From: Acidobacteriota bacterium
GTDB lineage: Bacteria > Acidobacteriota > Vicinamibacteria > Vicinamibacterales > SCN-69-37
Length of the DNA: 49,250 nucleotides
Reading direction: 5' to 3'
Assembly (NCBI GenBank): GCA_013203475.1
Contig: JABMNV010000225.1
Coordinates: 1 to 49,250, forward strand
Part shown: positions 37,064 through 44,881 of the stretch, in pieces
How positions within the stretch are numbered: position 1 is the stretch's first letter
Layout: every line of letters starts with the position of its first letter
Position numbers and translations under genes: made by a program
Notes under the pieces: generated by a model
Told to the model about the DNA's origin: nothing
Databases searched by the model: none
Seen by the model: the letters and a program-made list of their open reading frames with translations, nothing else

Positions 37064-39181
37064 GTGGGTTCGAAGAACAGCGGCACGGCAGCCGGTCTCG
37101 CGGCCATCGCCGTCATTGGCGTCACAGGGTGGTGGTGGTTCACGCGCGGGCCGGTGTACACCCTCGTACAGGACGCCAATCAGAACGTCCTGCTCATCAC
37201 CATCGATACGCTCCGAGGCGACGCCCTGGGCGCGGATGGCGGGCAAGCGGCCACACCGAACCTCGACCGACTGGCGGCCGGGGGCGCGCGCTTCACGTTT
37301 GCGCACGCCCATGCGGTCGTCACTCTTCCTTCTCACACGTCCATCCTGACGGGACAGTTGCCGTACGAACACGGGATGCGCGACAACAGCGGATTCCGCG
37401 TCAAGGACGGCACCGAGACGCTCGCAACCAGGCTCAAACGCCTCGGCTTCGCTACCGGGGCGTTTGTGGGCGGCTTTCCACTCACCAAACGATTCGGACT
37501 CTCGCCGGGCTTTGACATCTACGACGATCAAATCCCTGAGCTCAAGGGCGACGTCACGTTCACGATGCCTGAGCGGCCGGCGAACGAAGTGGTCGAGCGC
37601 GCGCTGGCGTGGATCGACCGAACACCGGACAAATTTTTTGGCTGGGTGCATGTCTTTGATGCGCACTCGCCGTACACGCCACCGGCCGAGTTCGCGGGGC
37701 AGTATGCGCGACCGTACGACGGCGAAGTCGCCTGGGTCGACTCAGCCCTGGGGCCCCTCCTCGACCGGCTCTCCACGCTCTCGCGGCCGACGCTGGTCAT
37801 CGTGACCGCGGACCACGGCGAGAGCCTCGGCGAACACGGCGAAGCCACCCACGGCATGTTCGCCTACGAGGCCACGCTTCACGTGCCGCTCATCATGGCG
37901 ACGGTGACACCAGGTGGGCGCTCGCAGGGCCGCGTCATTACCTCACCGGTCCGGCATATCGACATCGCTCCGACCGTCATGGACGCTGTCGGAGAGCCCG
38001 CCGACCCGGCGTGGTTGGGCGCCTCCCTCCGATCGGTCATCGCGCAAGGCGACGGCCCCGACCGGCCCAGTTATTTTGAGTCGATGACCTACAACCTCGT
38101 GCGCGGCTGGGCACCACTCCGAGGTGTCCTCCAGGACCGCACGAAGTACGTTGACCAGCCAATCCCGGAAGTCTATGACCTGGCGACCGACCCAACCGAA
38201 CTCCGGAATCTGGCCTCGGCAGACACCCAGCGGCTGCAGGTGCTGACCAACCTGCTGGGCACATTCAACACCGCACCACCAGACAGGCCCGGCGCCGAAA
38301 CGGTGGAGGTGTCTGCAGCCTTGCGATCACTTGGCTACGCCTCGGGCAGTGCCCCCGCACGCGACGTCTACACCGAAGCCGACGATCTCAAGAATCTGGT
38401 GGGGATTGATCAGGCATTGCATCGAGCGTCAGAACTGTTCAAGACGGGTCAGACGGCCGACGGCATCGCCCTGTTGCAAAGCGCCATCGAGCGCCGACCG
38501 GATACGGCAGACGCGTACATCTCTCTCGCCTACGCGTTCTGGGAATCTGGCCAGTTGGCGCCTGCGATTCAGACGCTGGAAGACGGACTCAACAGCAGCG
38601 CGCCCGATCGCGACATTCGCATCCGCCTGGGGATCTACCTCGCCGAGAGCGGTACGAACATCCCCAAGGCCATCGCGCTCCTGGAAACGTTGCCCGACAC
38701 GGACGTCGAAGGCTTGAACGGCCTGGGTTTAGCCTACGGTGGGGCCGGTCGATACCAGGACGCCATCGCCACGTTCAAGAAGATCCTGATCCTCGATTCC
38801 ACAAACGGACTCGCCAATCAGAACATTGCGGCGATGCTGATGCAGGAAGCGGAGCGAACGCCCGCACTGCGCGGGACACGACTACGCGAAGCGGAAGGGT
38901 ATGCACGACAGGCCCTCGACAACGACCCGTCGCTCGCCAAAGGGTTCACCACACTGGGCGTCATTCTCGCGCAGACCAATCGTCAGGCAGACGCGATCGA
39001 GAGTTTGAAGCGCGCCGTGCAGCTCGACCCGTCAGAATTCGACGCGCTCTACAACCTTGTGGTCCTTCTGGCCGAATCGGGCCGCATCGACGAGGCGCGG
39101 CCCTACGCCCGCCAGTTCGTCGCGACGGCGACGCCCTCGTTCTACGGCGAGGCCATCGAGCAGCTGCGCAACATTAGATAG
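37064..39181 (+). CDS. membrane-anchored alkaline-phosphatase-superfamily ('sulfatase-like') protein with C-terminal TPRs, paralog 1
   Basis: TM WWWFTRGP; NVLLITIDTLRGDALG, VVTLPSHTSILTG, TADHGESLGEHGE; TPR repeats from about aa 460. GTG start. Confidence 0.9.
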   Translation: MGSKNSGTAAGLAAIAVIGVTGWWWFTRGPVYTLVQDANQNVLLITIDTLRGDALGADGGQAATPNLDRLAAGGARFTFAHAHAVVTLPSHTSILTGQLPYEHGMRDNSGFRVKDGTETLATRLKRLGFATGAFVGGFPLTKRFGLSPGFDIYDDQIPELKGDVTFTMPERPANEVVERALAWIDRTPDKFFGWVHVFDAHSPYTPPAEFAGQYARPYDGEVAWVDSALGPLLDRLSTLSRPTLVIVTADHGESLGEHGEATHGMFAYEATLHVPLIMATVTPGGRSQGRVITSPVRHIDIAPTVMDAVGEPADPAWLGASLRSVIAQGDGPDRPSYFESMTYNLVRGWAPLRGVLQDRTKYVDQPIPEVYDLATDPTELRNLASADTQRLQVLTNLLGTFNTAPPDRPGAETVEVSAALRSLGYASGSAPARDVYTEADDLKNLVGIDQALHRASELFKTGQTADGIALLQSAIERRPDTADAYISLAYAFWESGQLAPAIQTLEDGLNSSAPDRDIRIRLGIYLAESGTNIPKAIALLETLPDTDVEGLNGLGLAYGGAGRYQDAIATFKKILILDSTNGLANQNIAAMLMQEAERTPALRGTRLREAEGYARQALDNDPSLAKGFTTLGVILAQTNRQADAIESLKRAVQLDPSEFDALYNLVVLLAESGRIDEARPYARQFVATATPSFYGEAIEQLRNIR

Positions 39182-39186
39182 GTTCG

Positions 39187-41313
39187 TCAGATCACGCCCG
39201 GTTTCACCTGAAACGTCTTCTGGAGTGTGCCCAAGACCGTCTCGCCCAGGCGAACGGTGGCTCGAATCGTATAGGACCCAGGTTCCAACAGGTCAGTGGA
39301 AAACTCGGCGCCGGCGCGTTGAATGCCGTTCATGTTCTGCGCCACCACTTCCCGCTCGTCGACGGGCTCGGTTTCTCCGGCCCTGGAGATGGTCCACGCC
39401 ACAAAGATGTCTCCTGCCGGAGTGGTCTCTCCAGCTGGATAGAGCTCCATGCTCGCAATCAAGCTCGTCGTCCCGGCCGGCAGCGCCTCGAGTGTGAGCG
39501 GATGGGCCTGGCCGCGTTCATCAACCCAGGCCGCCAGCACATCGCTCGAGACAAACGGGCCGAGTGTCGGCAGGGCGGCGTCGAGCGGAACTTCGATCGA
39601 GCCCAGGTTGCCCTCAGCATCGGCTGCGGCAAACCGAAGACGATAGGCCCCGGAAGCCACGGGCAACACAAACGAGATCGTGAACGGTTGCCCACTGGGC
39701 TGGGCGGGAAGCTCGCGACGGCCGTTGGTGAGCTGGCCGGATCCATCGACAAGGCCGTACATCGTGATCAGGGGACCGTTGATCGAGGCCGGAATCTCGA
39801 CGTCCACCACGACCTCGAGTGCCATCGCACCGCCCGGACGCGTCGAGACATTTTGCGAACGGCGGATCACCGTGCCGAGTTCAATCGGCACACCAAAGTG
39901 CGGAGTCCCGCTTCGGATGGCGCTTGCGAGTTGCTCGTCAATCGTCGGTGGCGCAATTTCCTTCGGGGCTTCGGGCTCGGGAACAACGGCAATGCGATTG
40001 GCCGCCACCGTCACGCCGCGGCGATTCTTCACTTTGGCCTCGACCTCAAACTCCCGGCCTACGGACGTCTCGGGCAGCGCCTGCACACCGAGGCGGTACA
40101 CCGCCGACCCCGCTCGAATGACGCGATCAAAGAACGGGTCGGGGTCACCAATGATGCGGTACAGCTGTCCTCCGGCCATTTCGGTGGCCGTCGCCGCGCC
40201 ATCCAAGAGCAGCTTGCCGTCCTCGCGACGACGTTGGGGCATGCCAAGGTCGGCCTGGACGGTCGCAGAGCCATCAAGGGCCATGACCCGACGCCCCTCG
40301 TCGCCCATGTTCAGGTCCGGCTCCTCCACCATGACGCTAATCCGCACGCCTGCGCGCGCGGCGGCCAACGCCACAGGTTTGAGTGGTGCCACTTCCGCAC
40401 CGACGGCCAGACCGTCGGTGATGACGACCAATTGCTTGAAGCCAGGCGCATCGCTCATGGACTCGATCACGGACGTCAACACCGAGGCCTGCTGAGCCAC
40501 AATCGCCTTGGTGAACGTGGCGGTCCGTCGAGCCTGTCGCACCACTGCCGTGACGCAGTCGTTCTCGCCCGTCAGGACACTGATGTTCTGGCTGTCTACC
40601 AGCGATCGGTCTCCGTTAAAACACTCCATCGCGATCACGTCCCTCAACATGCCCAGGTCACCATGGTCGATCGCGAGTGCCTGCGCCACGCCGACGGCAG
40701 AATCGGGTGTGCCATCATTCCGCCCTCCGGCTGGTTCGCTCGGCGAAAACGACCGCGGGTCCGTCGCACTCCCCACGGCTCGGCTGAGCGCGTCGAGCAC
40801 GACCGGACGGTCGAGCGTCGGATTGACGATGTGGGTACCACTGGACGTGGCAAACCCGATGTAGTCACGTGCCGGCAGACCTTTCACAAATCGTTGAGCC
40901 CCGTGTAACAAGGCACGACCGCGCGTGGGTGACATCGACAGGTCGTCGAGCAGGAACACAAAGACCCGCGGATCAGGCATCGGCACGCTCTCGTTGCTGA
41001 ACACGGGCCGCTCGGGGAAGACACCGTCGGCTGAAGCGGCTGCGGCCGGTGCGGCGAGTTCAGCGGGGCCAAGTTCGACGAAGGACACGATCTTCACCGG
41101 CTGCACCCGGCCGTCAAGCTTGATTTCGAAATCGTCGGCCGTCAGTCCTGGTACTGGACGGCTGTCGCTATCAAGCACCGTCACGTCGATCGTGACCAGA
41201 TCCACTGTGCCTCTAAATGTGGGCCGTTCTTGCTGCTGGGCGCCTTGCTGAGCACCGGAGACGGTCACGGCCAATCCCAGCATCACGCCGAGCACTCTCA
41301 ATAGTCTGTGCAT
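39187..41313 (-). CDS. VWFA-related exported protein, large form
   Basis: QQERPTFRGTVDLVTIDVTVLDSDSRPVPGLTADDFEIKLDGR; FLLDDLSMSPTRG (DLSMS MIDAS); long C-terminal beta-rich region. Confidence 0.88.
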   Translation of the reverse strand: MHRLLRVLGVMLGLAVTVSGAQQGAQQQERPTFRGTVDLVTIDVTVLDSDSRPVPGLTADDFEIKLDGRVQPVKIVSFVELGPAELAAPAAAASADGVFPERPVFSNESVPMPDPRVFVFLLDDLSMSPTRGRALLHGAQRFVKGLPARDYIGFATSSGTHIVNPTLDRPVVLDALSRAVGSATDPRSFSPSEPAGGRNDGTPDSAVGVAQALAIDHGDLGMLRDVIAMECFNGDRSLVDSQNISVLTGENDCVTAVVRQARRTATFTKAIVAQQASVLTSVIESMSDAPGFKQLVVITDGLAVGAEVAPLKPVALAAARAGVRISVMVEEPDLNMGDEGRRVMALDGSATVQADLGMPQRRREDGKLLLDGAATATEMAGGQLYRIIGDPDPFFDRVIRAGSAVYRLGVQALPETSVGREFEVEAKVKNRRGVTVAANRIAVVPEPEAPKEIAPPTIDEQLASAIRSGTPHFGVPIELGTVIRRSQNVSTRPGGAMALEVVVDVEIPASINGPLITMYGLVDGSGQLTNGRRELPAQPSGQPFTISFVLPVASGAYRLRFAAADAEGNLGSIEVPLDAALPTLGPFVSSDVLAAWVDERGQAHPLTLEALPAGTTSLIASMELYPAGETTPAGDIFVAWTISRAGETEPVDEREVVAQNMNGIQRAGAEFSTDLLEPGSYTIRATVRLGETVLGTLQKTFQVKPGVI

Positions 41314-41364
41314 AATCAACTCTCCCACAACCTGACCCAAGGGTCCTCTCGGTATAGTAAGCGC

Positions 41365-43512
41365 ATGGCCAAGAGACGACCAGTCGCCCCCGTCCCACAC
41401 AAGGCGTCCCCGGTCGAGGCGTCTGGCGCTCCTGCATCAGGGCCGAAGCGAATCGTTGCCGCGATCGTTGCCGTGGTCCTGTTGGCTGCCGGAGCGTGGT
41501 GGTGGATGCGAACTCCAATATTTACCCTCGAAGGCAGTGCCGATCGCAATGTGGTGCTGATCACGATCGACACCCTGCGGGCCGACGCCCTGGGCACGTA
41601 CGGCGGCCGTGCGGTCACGCCCAATCTCGATCGACTGGCGGCCCATGGCGCGCGCTTCGACTTTGCGCACGCCCACGCGGTGGTGACACTGCCATCGCAT
41701 ACCTCGATCCTGACCGGACGTTACCCCTATGACCACGGGGTGCGCGACAACACGGGCTACCGACTCGCGCCGGCAACGCCCACGCTCGCGACCTACCTCA
41801 AGGCTCAGGGATTTGCTACCGGCGCCTTTGTGGGCGGCTTCCCTCTCGACCACCGCTTCGGCCTGAATGTCGGCTTCGACACCTACGACGACAGGTTGGA
41901 CGGAGGCGAAGCGTCAGAGCGGGAACGACGTGCCGACGCGGTCGTGTCGTCGACCGTGGACTGGATCACTCAACAATCCGGCAAATGGTTTTCGTGGGTT
42001 CACGTCTACGACCCACACGCGGTGTACGACCCGCCCGACGAATGGAAGACACGCTTTCCGGCCGACCCGTATCTTGGCGAAGTGTCATGGACCGATCAGG
42101 CACTTGGGGTGTTACTCGACCATCTGGCGACGCTGTCTCGTCCCACGTTGGTGATCGTCACCGCCGATCACGGTGAAAGCCTCGGAGAACACGGGGAATT
42201 GACGCATGGCGTTTTTGCCTACGAACCTGTCCTGCGCGTCCCCCTGATTATCGCGCAGGTGGGAGGAGGAGGCGCGCGGCCATCGGGGCGCGTCATTGCG
42301 TCCCCTGCACGACACGTCGATCTGCTGCCGACCATCCTTGAGTCAACCGGCGACGCGATTCCGGTCGGCGCCGGGACGTCGCTGATTCCCGTCATCAATG
42401 CGGGCCGAGGCGACGACCGTCCGTCGTACTTCGAAGCAATGACGGCCACTGTGCAGCGCGGATGGGCGCCCCTGCGCGGCGTGGTTGTCGGTCAGGACAA
42501 ATTTATCGACCTGCCCATCAGCGAGTTGTATGACTTGGCGAACGACGCGGGAGAGTCGAGGAACATCGTGGGTGTCGAACCGACTCGCGCAGACGTGCTG
42601 CTGAACACGCTGCGCGGCTTCAACGTGGCGCCCCCGGGCCAACCGCAGCAGGAATCAGCGGAGAACATCGAGCGCATGCGTTCACTGGGCTACATCAGCG
42701 GCGGGTCCGCGACCGTGCGGGAACGGTATACGGACGCTGACGACCCGAAGCAGTTGATCGAACTCGACCAGATGCTGACCCGCGCCGGAGAGGCCCAGCG
42801 CGCAGGCCAGGCCGATGTCGCCATCACGCTCTACAAGAGCGTCATCGAGAAGCGCCCGGACACCGAAGACGCCTATCGCAAGCTCGCGCTGGTGTACTGG
42901 CGTGCGAGCCAACCGGCTGACGCCATCGCCACGCTTGAAGCGGCGCTCAACATTGGCGTCACGCAAAGCGAAGTTCGGATCAAACTCGCGCAGTACCTGG
43001 CTGAATCCGGGCAGCCCAAGCGGGCGATCGAACTCCTTGAAGAAATGACCGGGGACGATCCGGACGCGCTCATCGGTCTGGGCAACGCGTATCTCGCTGC
43101 CGGCCGCCCGAGCGACGCACTCGACACATTCACCCATCTCCTCGAAGTCGATCCATCCAATGGTCTCGCCTACGAAAACATCGGCATCACCCACCTGCGC
43201 AATGAGACACCGGGTCTGGCAGAATCGGCCCTGCGTCGCGCCGTGGCACTTGACCCTGGCTTGTCGGGTGCCTGGACGGCGCTCGGGGTGCTCCTCACCC
43301 AAACGAGTCGCGAGGCCGAGGGTATCGCGGCATGGCAGCAAGCCGTGAACGTCGATTCGACGGCCTTTGACGCGCTCTTCAATCTGACGATCAATCTGGG
43401 ACGCCTGGGACGTGCCGACGAGGCCCGTCAGTATGGCGAGCGATACCTGGCCACTGCCCCGGCCCAACTTTCTCAGGATGCGGAGACCATTCGTCGCCTT
43501 CTGGGCCGATAG
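41365..43512 (+). CDS. membrane-anchored alkaline-phosphatase-superfamily ('sulfatase-like') protein with C-terminal TPRs, paralog 2
   Basis: TM AGAWWWMRTPIFTL; NVVLITIDTLRADALGTYGG, VVTLPSHTSILTG, TADHGESLGEHGE; TPRs. Confidence 0.92.
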   Translation: MAKRRPVAPVPHKASPVEASGAPASGPKRIVAAIVAVVLLAAGAWWWMRTPIFTLEGSADRNVVLITIDTLRADALGTYGGRAVTPNLDRLAAHGARFDFAHAHAVVTLPSHTSILTGRYPYDHGVRDNTGYRLAPATPTLATYLKAQGFATGAFVGGFPLDHRFGLNVGFDTYDDRLDGGEASERERRADAVVSSTVDWITQQSGKWFSWVHVYDPHAVYDPPDEWKTRFPADPYLGEVSWTDQALGVLLDHLATLSRPTLVIVTADHGESLGEHGELTHGVFAYEPVLRVPLIIAQVGGGGARPSGRVIASPARHVDLLPTILESTGDAIPVGAGTSLIPVINAGRGDDRPSYFEAMTATVQRGWAPLRGVVVGQDKFIDLPISELYDLANDAGESRNIVGVEPTRADVLLNTLRGFNVAPPGQPQQESAENIERMRSLGYISGGSATVRERYTDADDPKQLIELDQMLTRAGEAQRAGQADVAITLYKSVIEKRPDTEDAYRKLALVYWRASQPADAIATLEAALNIGVTQSEVRIKLAQYLAESGQPKRAIELLEEMTGDDPDALIGLGNAYLAAGRPSDALDTFTHLLEVDPSNGLAYENIGITHLRNETPGLAESALRRAVALDPGLSGAWTALGVLLTQTSREAEGIAAWQQAVNVDSTAFDALFNLTINLGRLGRADEARQYGERYLATAPAQLSQDAETIRRLLGR

Positions 43513-43546
43513 CCCGTTATAATCTCGGGAGGGAGTATCCAAAGAA

Positions 43547-44869
43547 ATGCGATTCACACGACTCGTCTTTAGCGGCGTCGCAGGGCTCCTGCTGCTCGGA
43601 CCTGCCTCGCCACGCCCAGTGATGGACGGCCAACAGGCCGTGCCTGCTCAGACGGCCACGTCGGACACGCAGCAATTGACGTTTAAGTCGACCACGGCAC
43701 TCGTGGAAGTGGACGTCGTCGTCCACAACCGCAAGGGCGATTTCGTTCCCGGGTTGGTGGCCGAGGATCTCCAGATTTTTGAGGACGGCAAGCCACAAGA
43801 CATTCAGCAGTTCTATTTGGTCAGTCACGAACGCGGTGGCCAGCCGTTTTCAATGGCCGCCGACGACCAGCGCGGCATCCAACCGGACGCACTGTCTGAG
43901 GATCGCGCGCGCCGCATTTTCGTCATGATGTTTGACGAGGCGCATCTGGCGAACGATTCGTTGCTGCGCGCCAAAGCGGGCGCGGAAGAATTCATTCGCG
44001 AGAACATCGGCCCCGGAGACTTCGGGGGCATCTTCAGCGCGAACGGCATGTATCACGGACGCCTGACGACCAGCCCTTCCGAATTGCTGACCGGTGTCAG
44101 CACCGTCAAGGTCGGCTTTGAGAATCGGCAGTCGCTGCTGGCCCCCTTCCGAGAGTTCCCGATGATTCCCGGAGAAATCGACGCGGCCCGCATCGCGAGT
44201 GGTGGGCGTGAGGTGGCCCAAAGAATACGTGAGACGATCTGCGCTGCGGACCCTCTCTCGTGTCAATTCGCCGGCGGTGAAGACCAGGTCGAGAACCAGC
44301 TGCAACAGAAGGCGCGCATGTACGTGCGACAGGCGCGGATCCTGACGTCGAATACGCTCCATAATTTGCGCTACCTCGTCAATCGACTGACCCGGATTCC
44401 CGGCCGCAAGACGGTCGTGTTTATCAGTGAAGGGTTCTACGTCGAAGAGTCGCGAAGCGACATTGAAGCGATCGCCGCGGAGGCCGCCCGTGGCGGCACG
44501 ACGATTTATTCCATCGATGGACGAGGACTCATCGGAGGCTCCTCGGCGACACCCGACGTGCTGAGTGCCTCAGCAGGTCGCAGCACCACGTTTGATACCG
44601 GCGAAGATGGTCCGGTGATTCTGACCGCTGCCACCGGCGGCATTCGCGTACACAACGTGGACGATATTTCCAGAGCCTTCAACATGATCGTCCGCGACAC
44701 CAGCACCTACTACGTGATCGGGTACCAGCCCGACAACGCCGTGATGGACGGCAAGTTTCGCAAGATCGAAGTCAAGAGCCGCGTGTCAGGCCTGACGATC
44801 CGATCGCGAAAAGGCTATGCCGCAGTGAAGTTGCCGCCGATGGAAACCGTCAGAGGCGGGTGGCAGTAA
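43547..44869 (+). CDS. VWFA-related exported protein with degenerate MIDAS
   Basis: QQLTFKSTTALVEVDVVVHNRKGDFVPGLVAEDLQIFEDGKPQDIQQFYLV; FDEAHLANDS at MIDAS position; YYVIGYQPDNAVMDGKFRKIEVK; TATAAT and GGAGGGAG upstream. Confidence 0.88.
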   Translation: MRFTRLVFSGVAGLLLLGPASPRPVMDGQQAVPAQTATSDTQQLTFKSTTALVEVDVVVHNRKGDFVPGLVAEDLQIFEDGKPQDIQQFYLVSHERGGQPFSMAADDQRGIQPDALSEDRARRIFVMMFDEAHLANDSLLRAKAGAEEFIRENIGPGDFGGIFSANGMYHGRLTTSPSELLTGVSTVKVGFENRQSLLAPFREFPMIPGEIDAARIASGGREVAQRIRETICAADPLSCQFAGGEDQVENQLQQKARMYVRQARILTSNTLHNLRYLVNRLTRIPGRKTVVFISEGFYVEESRSDIEAIAAEAARGGTTIYSIDGRGLIGGSSATPDVLSASAGRSTTFDTGEDGPVILTAATGGIRVHNVDDISRAFNMIVRDTSTYYVIGYQPDNAVMDGKFRKIEVKSRVSGLTIRSRKGYAAVKLPPMETVRGGWQ

Positions 44870-44881
44870 GTAGTAGCGTCG

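Noticed and set aside
36776-37666. 296-aa minus-strand ORF across the VWFA / AP-TPR junction
   Set aside because: Spans two well-supported plus-strand genes; low-complexity charged translation typical of antisense frames.
39319-40908. 529-aa plus-strand ORF fully antisense to the VWFA gene at 39187-41313
   Set aside because: Composition is Arg/His/Gly-rich shadow sequence with no family resemblance; the minus frame has clear VWFA homology.
42682-43557. 291-aa minus-strand ORF antisense to AP-TPR paralog 2
   Set aside because: Shadow ORF of a high-GC gene; no domain or start-site signal.
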